Shown: piece by piece, positions 42,393 to 52,187 of the stretch | Layout of the letters: every line of letters begins with the position of its first letter | Position numbering within the stretch: position 1 is the stretch's first letter | Assembly (NCBI RefSeq): GCF_000520975.1 | Contig: NZ_JACB01000039.1 | Span: forward strand, 54,271-118,270 | Source: Aquimarina megaterium XH134 | GTDB taxonomy: Bacteria; Bacteroidota; Bacteroidia; Flavobacteriales; Flavobacteriaceae | Reading direction: 5' to 3' | DNA: 64,000 bases | Notes under the pieces: generated by a model | Database searches by the model: none | What the model was told of the DNA's origin: nothing | What the model saw: only the letters and a program-made list of their open reading frames with translations | Translations under genes and position numbers: made by a program

Positions 42393-42962
42393 ATGTTTCA
42401 ATTAGGAAAAACCATAGTTTCTGAGGATATTATTGAAAAAGACTTTGTGTGTAATCTCTCTGCATGCAAAGGAATCTGCTGCATTGATGGTGAGGCAGGA
42501 GCACCTTTAGAAGAGTCAGAAACTCATAAGCTTAAAGAGATATACCCTATTGTTAAACCTTATTTGAGAAAAGAAGGTATTGAGGCTATCGAGCATTACG
42601 GAACCCATATTAAAACGGCTAATGGAGAATTAGAAACACCTCTAATCGATGGAGCAGATTGTGCATATGTGATTTTTGATGGAAAAGGAACAGCTATGTG
42701 CGCTATCGAAGAAGCGTATAATCAAGGCGAAGTTGATTGGAAAAAACCAGTATCTTGTCATTTATACCCGGTTAGAGTACAGGAATATACAGAGTTCTCT
42801 GCTGTAAATTATCATAAATGGGAAATTTGTGATGATGCCTGTACATTAGGTAAAGAATTTCAAGTGCCGATCTATAAATTTGTTAAAGAAGCCTTAATTA
42901 GAAAATTTGGAGAAGATTGGTATATCGAACTTGAAAACGTTGCAGAAAAATTGAGAAAATAA
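42393..42962 (+). CDS. DUF3109 cysteine-rich protein
   Basis: The ATG at 42393 (MFQLGKTIVSEDII) is preferred over an in-frame TTG at 42369. The 189-residue protein has cysteine clusters typical of DUF3109, related to the YkgJ zinc/iron chelators: CNLSACKGICC, GADCAYVIF, AMCAIEE, SCHLYPVRV and ICDDACTLG. The cluster suggests a bound metal or Fe-S centre. Function unknown. Confidence 0.85.
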   Translation: MFQLGKTIVSEDIIEKDFVCNLSACKGICCIDGEAGAPLEESETHKLKEIYPIVKPYLRKEGIEAIEHYGTHIKTANGELETPLIDGADCAYVIFDGKGTAMCAIEEAYNQGEVDWKKPVSCHLYPVRVQEYTEFSAVNYHKWEICDDACTLGKEFQVPIYKFVKEALIRKFGEDWYIELENVAEKLRK

Positions 42963-43354
42963 CCCTTTCGTTATATTTTTAGATGTAAATAACACTTCTT
43001 TTTTGCTTTTTTTTGTGTTAAAAAAAGAATTTTCAAGGTTACGGGTTTACCGTAAATTGATGTATTTTCCTTTCTAGGTTTTTCAACAGAAAAACCTCGG
43101 CTAGCAAGTGAAAAATAAGAGATTTTTGAAGATGATGTTCACATTATCTGTATTTTTCAAAAAACACTTAATATTTTGATTAACAAAGTGTTATATGTGT
43201 TTTTGTGAAAGATCATTTTTGTTACAAAATCACTTCGTGTTGAAAACTTTGTTGAAAACGTTTGTTAACTTTTGGTAGAACTTTTAACCTATTTTTTGAT
43301 CTTTGTAAGACCCTTAGGAAATAAGAAATTCTCAAAAAAACAGCTAAAAAAATA
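42963..43354 (+). promoter_or_regulatory. 392-base region before nrdB with repeated TTTTTCAA elements and a palindrome
   Basis: No gene is seen. The region holds TTACGG-N5-CCGTAA (43039-43055), several TTTTTCAA/TTGAAAA elements on both strands (43030, 43079, 43123, 43153) and two GTTGAAAAC copies 12 bases apart (43239, 43251) with a weaker third at 43264. It probably carries the nrdBA promoter, near the TATTTTTTG at about 43293. The repeats could bind a regulator of aerobic dNTP synthesis; none matches a known NrdR or DnaA box. Confidence 0.4.
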
Positions 43355-44335
43355 ATGATGAGTGCCGTAGAACCAATTTTGCAAGAAAATAAAGATCGAT
43401 TCGTAATTTTTCCTATTCAACACAATGATATTTGGGAGTGGTATAAGAAATCTGAAGCTAGTTTTTGGACAGCAGAAGAGATCGATTTGCATCAAGATAT
43501 TACAGATTGGTCTACTAAGCTTAATGATGATGAGCGATATTTCATCAAACATATTTTAGCATTTTTTGCTGCATCTGATGGTATTGTAAATGAAAATCTT
43601 GCAGAAAATTTTATAAACGAAGTACAGTATAGTGAAGCAAAATTTTTCTACGGTTTCCAGATTATGATGGAAAATATTCATTCTGAAACCTATTCTTTAC
43701 TAATTGATACTTATGTAAAGGATGAGAAAGAAAAGGATGTATTATTTAATGCACTAGAGAATTTCCCCGCAATTAGGAAAAAAGCAGACTGGGCATTACA
43801 ATGGATAGAATCTGATTCTTTTGCAGAACGTTTAATTGCTTTTGCTGCAGTAGAAGGGATATTCTTTTCAGGAGCATTCTGTTCTATATTTTGGTTAAAA
43901 AAACGTGGATTAATGCCTGGACTTACATTTTCTAATGAATTAATTTCTAGAGATGAAGGGGTACACTGTGATTTTGCAGTTCATCTTCACAATAAACATT
44001 TGATAAATAAAGTGCCAAAGGATAGAATTAGAAAAATTCTGGTAGATGCATTAGATATTGAAAGAGAGTTTATAACAGAATCTCTTCCTGTAAGTTTGAT
44101 AGGTATGAACTCTAAGTTAATGACTCAATATCTAGAATTTGTTACCGATAGATTATTGGTAGAATTAGGATGTGAAAAAGAATACGAAACAGCAAATCCA
44201 TTTGATTTTATGGATATGATTTCTTTACAAGGTAAAACTAATTTCTTTGAGAAAAGAGTTTCAGAATATCAAAAAGCTGGAGTGCTTAATAAAGATACCG
44301 AAGACAATAAGATAAGCTTTGATGCAGATTTTTAA
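43355..44335 (+). CDS. nrdB: Class Ia ribonucleotide reductase, beta subunit
   Basis: The 326-residue subunit holds the di-iron tyrosyl radical site. Iron ligands and the radical region are seen in FWTAEEIDLHQD, MMENIHSETYSLLID, AFAAVEGIFFSGAF and SRDEGVHCDFAVHLH. Length is normal. The radical is made with oxygen, so this is the aerobic counterpart of nrdDG. The alpha subunit gene follows after 358 bases. Either of the first two Met codons may be the start. Confidence 0.94.
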   Translation: MMSAVEPILQENKDRFVIFPIQHNDIWEWYKKSEASFWTAEEIDLHQDITDWSTKLNDDERYFIKHILAFFAASDGIVNENLAENFINEVQYSEAKFFYGFQIMMENIHSETYSLLIDTYVKDEKEKDVLFNALENFPAIRKKADWALQWIESDSFAERLIAFAAVEGIFFSGAFCSIFWLKKRGLMPGLTFSNELISRDEGVHCDFAVHLHNKHLINKVPKDRIRKILVDALDIEREFITESLPVSLIGMNSKLMTQYLEFVTDRLLVELGCEKEYETANPFDFMDMISLQGKTNFFEKRVSEYQKAGVLNKDTEDNKISFDADF

Positions 44336-44693
44336 TCAAAAAGAATATTAAAATTTCTTAAGATTATCATTCCAACAAGAGTTGGATTCAAAGTGCTAAC
44401 AATAAAGATATATTCATTCTGAGCTAGTCAAAAACATTTCTTTTGTTTAATTCAGATTAGCTCAGTTTGATAAAGCTTTATAAAAGCCACACAAAAAAAA
44501 CAAAAGGGACGAAAGTCATATTATTACTTTTTATCTATAGAATTACTCTGATTTTTGGATGTAGAGATTTCTTTTTAGTATCCAATTTCAAGGAGATAAG
44601 ATATAATTTTTTGACCTTCAAAGTATAAAATTAGTAACACGAATTATCATCAACTTCTTCATTAAGAAGAAAATTTAAAAACCAAAAAAAAGT
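44336..44693 (+). other. 358-base nrdB-nrdA spacer with an inverted repeat
   Basis: No gene is seen in this unusually long spacer between the two subunits. CTGAGCTA (44419-44426) and TAGCTCAG (44458-44465) form an inverted repeat with a 31-base loop, and AAGCTTTATAAAAGC-like sequence follows. It could be a partial terminator, an mRNA processing site or a structured leader that sets the subunit ratio. Confidence 0.4.
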
Positions 44694-47156
44694 ATGTATG
44701 TAGTAAAAAGAGATGGGCGTAAAGAACCAATTATGTTTGACAAGATTACCGCAAGGGTAAGAAAGTTATGTTATGGACTTAATCCACTAGTTGACCCTGT
44801 AAAGGTAGCAATGAGAGTGATAGAAGGGTTGTATGATGGAGTAACAACTAGTGAGTTGGATAATTTGGCTGCAGAAATAGCAGCAACAATGACTATAACA
44901 CACCCTGATTATGCGAAGCTTGCCGCTCGTATCTCTGTTTCTAATCTACATAAAAATACAAAGAAAACTTTTTCTGAAGTAGTTACAGATCTGTATGAGT
45001 ATGTAAATCCAAGAACAGGAAAAAAAGCACCACTGATCGCAGATGATGTTTATGAAGTAATTGTCGCTAACAAAGAAAAGTTAGATTCTACAATTATTTA
45101 TAATCGCGATTTTGGTTATGATTATTTTGGTTTTAAAACACTAGAGCGCTCTTATTTACTAAAAATTAATGGTAAAATTGCAGAGCGCCCACAGCATATG
45201 CTTATGAGAGTATCTATAGGGATCCATCTTAATGATTTGGATGCTGCGATAGAGACTTATGAATTAATGTCTAAAAAGTATTTTACACACGCTACACCTA
45301 CATTGTTTAATTCGGGTACTCCAAAACCACAGATGTCATCTTGTTTTTTGTTAACAATGAAAGATGATAGTATTGATGGGATCTATGATACATTAAAACA
45401 AACTGCTAAGATTTCACAGTCTGCTGGGGGAATAGGATTATCTATTCATAATGTGCGTGCTACAGGATCTTATATTGCAGGGACCAATGGTACTTCTAAT
45501 GGTATTGTACCAATGCTTAGAGTATATAATGATACTGCTCGTTATGTTGATCAGGGAGGAGGAAAACGAAAAGGATCATTTGCAATATATGTAGAGCCCT
45601 GGCATGCTGATATCTTTGATTTTCTTGATCTTAAAAAGAATCATGGTAAAGAAGAAATGCGTGCACGAGATCTATTCTACGCTATGTGGGTACCAGATTT
45701 GTTTATGAAACGAGTACAGGATGATGCAGAATGGACATTAATGTGCCCTAACGAATGCCCAGGTTTATTTAATATACATAGTGACGAATTTGAAAAAGAA
45801 TATTTAAGGTTTGAAGCAGAAGGAAAAGGACGCAGAACAATTAAGGCACGTGAGCTTTGGGAAAAGATCTTAGAATCTCAAATTGAAACAGGTACGCCTT
45901 ATATGTTGTATAAAGATGCTGCAAATCGCAAATCTAATCAACAAAATCTAGGGACCATACGATCATCTAACTTATGTACAGAGATATTAGAATATACTAG
46001 TCCGGATGAAGTAGCGGTATGTAACCTTGCATCTATCGCATTGCCAATGTTTGTGAAAAACGGACAGTTTGATCATAAAGAACTTTTTAAGATTACAAAA
46101 CGGGTGACTAAGAACCTGAACAGGGTAATTGATCGTAATTATTATCCAGTAAAAGAGGCAGAAAATTCTAATATACGTCATCGCCCTATTGGTTTAGGAG
46201 TGCAAGGATTAGCAGATGCATTTATCCAATTGCGTTTACCTTTTACCAGTGATGAAGCTAAGAAGCTAAATCAGGAGATTTTTGAAACACTGTATTTTGC
46301 TGCAGTAACCGCATCGATGGAAGAAGCAAAAGCAGATGGGCCATATCAAAGTTATGAAGGTTCTCCAATATCTAAAGGTGATTTTCAATACAATTTATGG
46401 GGAATAAAAGATGAAGAATTAAGCGGCCGTTGGGACTGGGCAAAACTTCGTAAACAAGTACTTAAAAACGGAGTGCGTAACTCATTATTAGTTGCGCCAA
46501 TGCCTACAGCATCTACATCTCAGATTTTAGGAAATAATGAAGCCTTCGAACCTTATACAAGTAACATCTATACCAGACGTGTATTATCTGGAGAGTTTAT
46601 TGTCGTAAATAAACACTTATTAGAAGATCTGGTAAAATTAGGATTGTGGAATGATGAACTTAAAGATGCTATCATGCGTGCAAATGGATCGGTACAGAAT
46701 ATAGATATCATACCACAGGATCTAAAAGAACTGTATAAAACCGTTTGGGAAATGAGTATGAAAGATATTATCGATATGTCTCGTCATAGAGGATATTTTA
46801 TCGATCAGTCTCAATCATTAAACTTATTCTTAGAAGGTGCAACTATGGCTAAGTTAACTTCGATGCATTTTTATGCATGGAAGAGTGGATTGAAAACAGG
46901 GATGTATTACCTAAGAACAAAATCTGCTGTAGATGCAATTAAGTTTACACTTAAAAAAGAAACTAAAGAAGAGCCTAAACCAGAGCAAGTAGCTGTAGCT
47001 GCTGCACAAGTAATGGAAGCGCAAGCATCCAAGGTAGAACCAAAACAAGAAGCTGTTGCTCCAGAAGGAACAGCTCTTACTCCAGAAGAACTTCGTGCAA
47101 TTATTGCACAATCTAAAGAAGGCGAAGGAGACGATTGTTTAATGTGTGGGTCATAG
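44694..47156 (+). CDS. nrdA: Class Ia ribonucleotide reductase, alpha subunit
   Basis: The 820-residue catalytic subunit starts with an ATP-cone (MYVVKRDGRKEPIMFDKITA), so it should respond to dATP. The active site includes SSCFLL and NLCTEILEYTSPDEVAVCNL, and the redox-active C-terminal pair is in DDCLMCGS. An Ala/Glu/Pro-rich linker of about 60 residues precedes that tail, giving the swinging arm flexibility. A terminator follows directly. Confidence 0.95.
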   Translation: MYVVKRDGRKEPIMFDKITARVRKLCYGLNPLVDPVKVAMRVIEGLYDGVTTSELDNLAAEIAATMTITHPDYAKLAARISVSNLHKNTKKTFSEVVTDLYEYVNPRTGKKAPLIADDVYEVIVANKEKLDSTIIYNRDFGYDYFGFKTLERSYLLKINGKIAERPQHMLMRVSIGIHLNDLDAAIETYELMSKKYFTHATPTLFNSGTPKPQMSSCFLLTMKDDSIDGIYDTLKQTAKISQSAGGIGLSIHNVRATGSYIAGTNGTSNGIVPMLRVYNDTARYVDQGGGKRKGSFAIYVEPWHADIFDFLDLKKNHGKEEMRARDLFYAMWVPDLFMKRVQDDAEWTLMCPNECPGLFNIHSDEFEKEYLRFEAEGKGRRTIKARELWEKILESQIETGTPYMLYKDAANRKSNQQNLGTIRSSNLCTEILEYTSPDEVAVCNLASIALPMFVKNGQFDHKELFKITKRVTKNLNRVIDRNYYPVKEAENSNIRHRPIGLGVQGLADAFIQLRLPFTSDEAKKLNQEIFETLYFAAVTASMEEAKADGPYQSYEGSPISKGDFQYNLWGIKDEELSGRWDWAKLRKQVLKNGVRNSLLVAPMPTASTSQILGNNEAFEPYTSNIYTRRVLSGEFIVVNKHLLEDLVKLGLWNDELKDAIMRANGSVQNIDIIPQDLKELYKTVWEMSMKDIIDMSRHRGYFIDQSQSLNLFLEGATMAKLTSMHFYAWKSGLKTGMYYLRTKSAVDAIKFTLKKETKEEPKPEQVAVAAAQVMEAQASKVEPKQEAVAPEGTALTPEELRAIIAQSKEGEGDDCLMCGS

Positions 47157-47175
47157 ACCTAGATTTATATAGGGC

Positions 47176-47210
47176 AAAAGGGAAGTTTTCTTAGGATGCT
47201 TCCCTTTTTT
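47176..47210 (+). terminator. Intrinsic terminator after nrdA
   Basis: AAAGGGAAG (47177-47185) pairs with CTTCCCTTT (47199-47207), followed by T. It overlaps the first codons of the longest open frame of the next gene, which supports the later start chosen there. Confidence 0.85.
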
Positions 47211-47234
47211 GTATATTCGAATTTTCTTAGAAAT

Positions 47235-48581
47235 ATGATGAATTGGGAACAACTCCTGTCTTTAAAACGACAAGGAGATAGAAACAAAAGATTACGTAAA
47301 GAGCAAGACGAAACCCGATTAGGTTTTGAAGTAGATTATGATCGTATTATCTTCTCTTCGGCCTTTAGAAGTCTGCAGGATAAAACTCAGGTTATTCCGC
47401 TATCCAAAACCAGCTTTGTACATACACGATTAACCCATAGTCTCGAAGTATCTGTCGTAGGACGCTCTTTGGGTAGAGTAGTAGGTAAGAAAATCTTAGA
47501 GAAACATCCGCATCTTGCTGCTGTTCATGGATATCAGTTTAATGATTTTGGAGCTATCGTTGCAGCTGCCGCATTAGCACATGATATTGGTAATCCGCCT
47601 TTTGGGCATTCTGGAGAAAAAGCTATAGGAGAATACTTCAAAACAGGAAGCGGTAACCGATATAAAGATCAACTCGCTCCTAAGCAGTATCAGGATCTGA
47701 TAGATTTTGAAGGCAATGCGAATGGATTTAAAATCCTTACAGAATCTAGAGAAGGGATAGAAGGGGGGCTTAGGTTATCCTATGCAACATTAGGGGCGTT
47801 TATGAAATATCCCAAAGAATCTTTGCCCAAAAAACCAACATCTCATATTGCTCATAAAAAATTTGGATACTTTCAGAACGAGACTTCTTTTTTTAAAGAG
47901 GTAGCAGAAGAAGTAGGATTGTTGCAATACCAAATTGATGATGAAGTTACTTATAGTCGTCATCCACTAACTTTTTTGGTAGAAGCAGCAGATGATATTT
48001 GTTATACGATTATCGATTTTGAAGATGGTATTAATCTGGGATTGATAGAAGAAGAATATGCTTTAGAATACTTGATTAAATTGGTGAAGGATACTATCAA
48101 TACTTCAAAATATAATAAACTCACTACTACAGCAGATCGATTAAGTTATCTTAGAGCACTAGCTATTAACACTTTGATAGGGGAAGCGGCAAGTGTTTTT
48201 ATCGACCATGAAGAAGCTATATTATCAGGGGCTTTTGATATGGCATTAATAGACAAAAGTAAATACGAAGCTCAAATTGATGACATTATAAAAATAAGCA
48301 TTGCCAAGATTTATCAAAGCCAGGAAGTAACAGAAAAGGAGATTGCAGGATATGAAATTCTTGCTACGCTTTTAGATCGTTATTGCGTAGCTACCGATAA
48401 CTTTAATAAAGGAGAGAGTTCTAATTATGATAAGCTAATCTTGAGAGCCGAAGGAATGCATTTTGATTATGCAAATGCCGATCTCTATACTCGACTTATC
48501 GGGATAAGCAACTATGTGGCGAGCTTAACTGATGGTAACGCTTTACTGAAATTTCAGAAAATTAAAGGATTACAGATATAA
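47235..48581 (+). CDS. dgt: dGTP triphosphohydrolase
   Basis: The start at 47235 (MMNWEQLLSLKRQGDRNKRL) avoids the nrdA terminator and matches the family N-terminus. The 448-residue HD-domain enzyme splits dGTP to deoxyguanosine and triphosphate. The metal-binding residues lie in HTRLTHSLEVS and AAALAHDIGNPPFGHSGE. It follows nrdA on the same strand, grouping dNTP synthesis with dNTP breakdown. Confidence 0.92.
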   Translation: MMNWEQLLSLKRQGDRNKRLRKEQDETRLGFEVDYDRIIFSSAFRSLQDKTQVIPLSKTSFVHTRLTHSLEVSVVGRSLGRVVGKKILEKHPHLAAVHGYQFNDFGAIVAAAALAHDIGNPPFGHSGEKAIGEYFKTGSGNRYKDQLAPKQYQDLIDFEGNANGFKILTESREGIEGGLRLSYATLGAFMKYPKESLPKKPTSHIAHKKFGYFQNETSFFKEVAEEVGLLQYQIDDEVTYSRHPLTFLVEAADDICYTIIDFEDGINLGLIEEEYALEYLIKLVKDTINTSKYNKLTTTADRLSYLRALAINTLIGEAASVFIDHEEAILSGAFDMALIDKSKYEAQIDDIIKISIAKIYQSQEVTEKEIAGYEILATLLDRYCVATDNFNKGESSNYDKLILRAEGMHFDYANADLYTRLIGISNYVASLTDGNALLKFQKIKGLQI

Positions 48582-48616
48582 AAACCTGTCTATTTTAAAA
48601 TAGACAGGTTTTTATG
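48580..48616. terminator. Bidirectional terminator, perfect palindrome
   Basis: AAAAACCTGTCTATTTT and its exact complement form a long hairpin between convergent genes (dgt and a lipoprotein). Confidence 0.9.
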
Positions 48617-48634
48617 GGTGTTAAAATACTACCT

Positions 48635-49408
48635 TTATTTCTTTCTATATTTCTCTGTTATTTCATCAAAAACTAAAGTAAGTTCATCATCTACGATGCT
48701 GAATTTTGAAATATTTGTTGTATTCATGCTATTTTCAATAAAATTAAGTGTTAATTGATTATCAGATTCTAACCAGGAACCCGAAAACTCACCATCACTT
48801 GCACAGTTACCTGATATTTCAACAAAAGTTTTTTCTGTATAGGTGTTGTCAGGTTTGAATTCTATTGTAGATGTTTTTTCGCAGTTATCTAGAGTATTGG
48901 GAGAGGTATTGTTATTTTCCTTTCTATAAGTAAGTTCCCAGGTACCAATTAAATTAGAAGTGTCGTCGTTTTTAGTATAAGTCCACGCCTCTTTAAATGT
49001 TTGCCCCTCTTCAGTATATTCAAATTCATATTTTAAAGTAGTTTCTGTAAGCTCTAAAATGGTATTATCAGTAGTAGGACTAATTGCATTACCTAGTTTG
49101 TCTAATGTTAATGTTAGAATATTTCCTGATAGTTTCCAGGTTCCTTTATCTAAATCGTCGGGAGTACAATTAACTCCCCCTGCAAAGCCTCCATAGGTTT
49201 GTTCTTCATAAGTGCCATCTGCTTTTATTTCTAGAGTACTTAACAGTTCACAATCATCATTTGGGATGTCAGTAATGGCTGTTACATTCCATTTACCGAT
49301 AATTAGATCTTTATTTGTAGATGATTCTTCGTTTGAAGCGTCATCATCTTTAGAGCAAGAAATAAAAATTAATATAATTAGTAAGGTGAATAAGCTTAGT
49401 TTTTTCAT
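48635..49408 (-). CDS. Lipoprotein with two lipocalin-like domains
   Basis: The 257-residue lipoprotein (lipobox IFISC, followed by SKDDDASNEE) has two copies of a lipocalin-like domain of the kind common in Bacteroidota. The first starts LIGKWNVTAITDIPNDDC, the second LIGTWELTYRKENN. Each has a Cys pair region (CELLSTLEI / CEKTSTIEF) and a GTW/GSW strand. It looks like an internal duplication. Ligand unknown. Confidence 0.75.
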   Translation of the reverse strand: MKKLSLFTLLIILIFISCSKDDDASNEESSTNKDLIIGKWNVTAITDIPNDDCELLSTLEIKADGTYEEQTYGGFAGGVNCTPDDLDKGTWKLSGNILTLTLDKLGNAISPTTDNTILELTETTLKYEFEYTEEGQTFKEAWTYTKNDDTSNLIGTWELTYRKENNNTSPNTLDNCEKTSTIEFKPDNTYTEKTFVEISGNCASDGEFSGSWLESDNQLTLNFIENSMNTTNISKFSIVDDELTLVFDEITEKYRKK

Positions 49409-49505
49409 AGTTGTAAAAAAATGATCATTATTTATTGTTCATAGATAAGTGTCATAGTAAGAGTAATTGTTACCATGTAGATCATCATTTTTTATAAGTA
49501 AACGA

Positions 49506-51272
49506 CTAGAGAAATGTATTGATGGTGTCAAGAATTTTTTCAGGAGAAATCCCACAAATTTCTTGTAATTCCTCAACAGTACCGTGATGAATAAATTGAT
49601 CAGGAATACCTAAAGTGACAATATTGTTTTTAAAATCATTCTGATTGGCAAAATCGAGTATCGAACTTCCAAAACCACCTTTGATAACGCCATCTTCAAC
49701 AGTAATAATGGTGTCATAGTTCTCTACTATTTGTTTCAGTAGATCAATATCTAAAGGTTTTATAAAACAAAAATGATAGTGGCTAATGGTTTCTTCTATA
49801 GTTTCTATGGCTTTAGTTACATTATGTGCAATAATACCTGTAGAAATTACTGCGATTTTAGAACCTGTTTTTAAGCGAGTAGCTTTACCAATTTGTAGTT
49901 TTTGCATAGGAACTTCCCAATCGAGGATATGCCCTCTGCCTCTGGGATAGCGTATCGCTATAGGATGACCTAGTCCCAAAGAAGCAGTATACAATAAATG
50001 TCGTAACTCGATTTCATTAACTGGTGCGGCGACAATCATATTGGGGACGCAAGTAAGATAAGCAATATCAAAAACTCCATGGTGTGTTGCACCATCTGCA
50101 CCCACAATACCGGCCCTATCAACACAAAAAATTACAGGCAAATTTTGTAAGGCTACATCGTGTATTACCTGATCATAAGCACGCTGTAAAAAAGTAGAAT
50201 AGATTGTGCAAAAAGGAATTAATCCTTGTGTTGCCATTCCGGCAGCAAGGGTAACCGCATGTTGCTCAGCGATACCCACATCAAAAGCCCGATCTGGCAT
50301 TTCTTCCATCATGTATTTTAAAGAACTTCCGGTGGGCATTGCAGGTGTTATACCTATAATTTTTTTATTTTTTCTAGCTAGTTCAAGAATAGTAAACCCA
50401 AAAACATCCTGAAACTTAGGTGGTAATCCTGTATTGTCTTTTGAAATTAGATCCCCGGTTGAAGCATCAAACTTACCTGGAGCATGGTATTTTACCTGGT
50501 CTTCTTCAGCTTGTTTTAAGCCTTTTCCTTTAGTGGTAATGATATGCAAAAGCTTTGGGCCTTTTGTACTTTTTAGTTTCTCCAAAGTTTTAAGAAGCAT
50601 AGGTAAATCATGGCCATCAATAGGACCAAAATAATTAAAGTTCAGTGCCTCGATAATATTATTTTTCCTGGGCCTAATCCCAATCTTGGCTTTAGTAAGG
50701 TATTCTTTCAAAGCACCTACACTAGGATCAATACCAATTGCATTATCATTAAGGATAACTAGCATGTTGGTATCGGTTACTCCGGCATGATTAAGCCCTT
50801 CAAAGGCCATTCCGCTAGCAATAGAAGCATCACCAATTACTGCGACATGTTGTTTTGTGGTATCTCCTTTTAATTTGGATGCAATTGCCATGCCTAATAC
50901 AGCCGAAATAGAAGTAGAAGAATGCCCAACTCCAAAAGTATCATAATCACTCTCAGTTCGTTTGGGAAATCCGCTTATACCATCTAGTTGACGATTGGTG
51001 TGAAATATATCTTTTCTTCCGGTAAGAATTTTATGAGGATATGCCTGATGTCCCACATCCCAAACAAGGAGGTCGTTAGGGGTGTCAAATATATAATGAA
51101 GTGCAATAGTGAGCTCGATCACTCCCAAACTCGCCCCGAGATGCCCTTCTTTGGTAGCAACAATATTAATTACAAAATCCCTAAGTTCTCTAGCCAGTTT
51201 GGGTAACTGATCAGGAGATAGTTTTCTTAAGTCAGATGGATATTGGATATTAGATAGAAATGATTGTTGCAT
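49506..51272 (-). CDS. dxs: 1-deoxy-D-xylulose-5-phosphate synthase
   Basis: The 588-residue thiamine diphosphate enzyme makes deoxyxylulose phosphate for the non-mevalonate isoprenoid pathway. Clear marks are GHLGASLGVIELTIALHY, LVWDVGHQAYPHKILTGR, the ThDP motif GDASIASGMAFEGLNHAG, and DRAGIVGADGATHHGVFD in the pyrimidine domain. Length is slightly below the usual 610-640. Confidence 0.95.
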   Translation of the reverse strand: MQQSFLSNIQYPSDLRKLSPDQLPKLARELRDFVINIVATKEGHLGASLGVIELTIALHYIFDTPNDLLVWDVGHQAYPHKILTGRKDIFHTNRQLDGISGFPKRTESDYDTFGVGHSSTSISAVLGMAIASKLKGDTTKQHVAVIGDASIASGMAFEGLNHAGVTDTNMLVILNDNAIGIDPSVGALKEYLTKAKIGIRPRKNNIIEALNFNYFGPIDGHDLPMLLKTLEKLKSTKGPKLLHIITTKGKGLKQAEEDQVKYHAPGKFDASTGDLISKDNTGLPPKFQDVFGFTILELARKNKKIIGITPAMPTGSSLKYMMEEMPDRAFDVGIAEQHAVTLAAGMATQGLIPFCTIYSTFLQRAYDQVIHDVALQNLPVIFCVDRAGIVGADGATHHGVFDIAYLTCVPNMIVAAPVNEIELRHLLYTASLGLGHPIAIRYPRGRGHILDWEVPMQKLQIGKATRLKTGSKIAVISTGIIAHNVTKAIETIEETISHYHFCFIKPLDIDLLKQIVENYDTIITVEDGVIKGGFGSSILDFANQNDFKNNIVTLGIPDQFIHHGTVEELQEICGISPEKILDTINTFL

Positions 51273-51370
51273 AGCACAAAAGTACTATTTTGTAATGGTT
51301 CTTTATATACTTTTTATTTCATTCAGAATACAAATATTTTTATTTAGCTTTACCTAAAATTTAATGATAT

Positions 51371-51820
51371 ATGTTAGACCCATTAGATGATTCTTACTTT
51401 ATGAAGAAAGCGCTTCAGGAAGCAGAATTGGCGTATGAGAAGAATGAGGTTCCGGTAGGAGCGGTTATTGTAATTGCAGATCGAATTATAGCCAGAGCTC
51501 ATAACCTTACAGAATTATTAAATGATGTTACGGCTCATGCCGAAATGCAGGCAATAACAGCAGCAGCAAATTTTTTAGGAGGCAAATATCTTAAAGAATG
51601 TACATTATATGTAACTCTAGAACCTTGCCAGATGTGTGCTGGAGCTTTATATTGGAGCCAGATTAAAAAAATAGTGTATGGTGCAGTTGATGAACGAAGG
51701 GGATGTACTGCAATGGGAACAAAGCTTCACCCAAAGACTGAAATTATAGGAGGTGTTTTAGAAGAAGAATGTCGAGAATTGATCACTCGATTTTTTATTG
51801 AAAAACGAAACCTTAACTAA
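51371..51820 (+). CDS. tadA: tRNA-specific adenosine deaminase
   Basis: The 149-residue zinc enzyme converts adenosine 34 to inosine in tRNA-Arg. Motifs are VTAHAEMQAI (ligand His and catalytic Glu) and LEPCQMCAGALYWSQI (two Cys ligands), with the TadA N-terminus FMKKALQEAELAYEKNEVPV. It is divergent from dxs. Confidence 0.92.
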   Translation: MLDPLDDSYFMKKALQEAELAYEKNEVPVGAVIVIADRIIARAHNLTELLNDVTAHAEMQAITAAANFLGGKYLKECTLYVTLEPCQMCAGALYWSQIKKIVYGAVDERRGCTAMGTKLHPKTEIIGGVLEEECRELITRFFIEKRNLN

Positions 51821-51860
51821 ATTAAATTTTTATACCAAGGATCAATTAAGAAATAAAAAA

Positions 51861-51884
51861 AACACTACGATCGTAGTGCTTTTG
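51861..51884. terminator. Palindromic terminator between tadA and the cold shock gene
   Basis: CACTACGATCGTAGTG (51863-51878) is a perfect 16-base palindrome with A on one side and T on the other, between convergent genes. Confidence 0.8.
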
Positions 51885-51904
51885 AAACTTTCAGAATCTG
51901 CTTT

Positions 51905-52102
51905 CTATCCGTGAATTATACGCACATTAGCTGCAGTAGGTCCTTTTCTACCTTCTTCTTCATTATACTCTACTTTGTCACCTTCATTTAATGCTTCGCC
52001 GTCAATTCCTGAAGCATGAACAAAAATGTCTTTTCCTGTTTCGTCGTTGGTAATAAATCCGTAACCTTTTGATTCGTTAAAAAATTTTACTGTTCCTTCC
52101 AT
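51905..52102 (-). CDS. Cold shock domain protein
   Basis: The 65-residue single-domain protein MEGTVKFFNESKGYGFITND has the RNA-binding motifs KGYGFI and DIFVHAS. It binds single-stranded nucleic acids and opens mRNA structure. Length is typical of CspA-like proteins; whether it is cold-induced cannot be told. Confidence 0.95.
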   Translation of the reverse strand: MEGTVKFFNESKGYGFITNDETGKDIFVHASGIDGEALNEGDKVEYNEEEGRKGPTAANVRIIHG

Positions 52103-52187
52103 TGTAATAAGATAATAAGTATTTAAATAATAAAGGTAGTTTTAAATTTTTTATGAATTGTTATCAAAGTATGAATATTTTGAAAAT

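Noticed and set aside
47196..47234. Longer dGTPase N-terminus
   Set aside because: These codons overlap the nrdA terminator hairpin, and the family start fits 47235.
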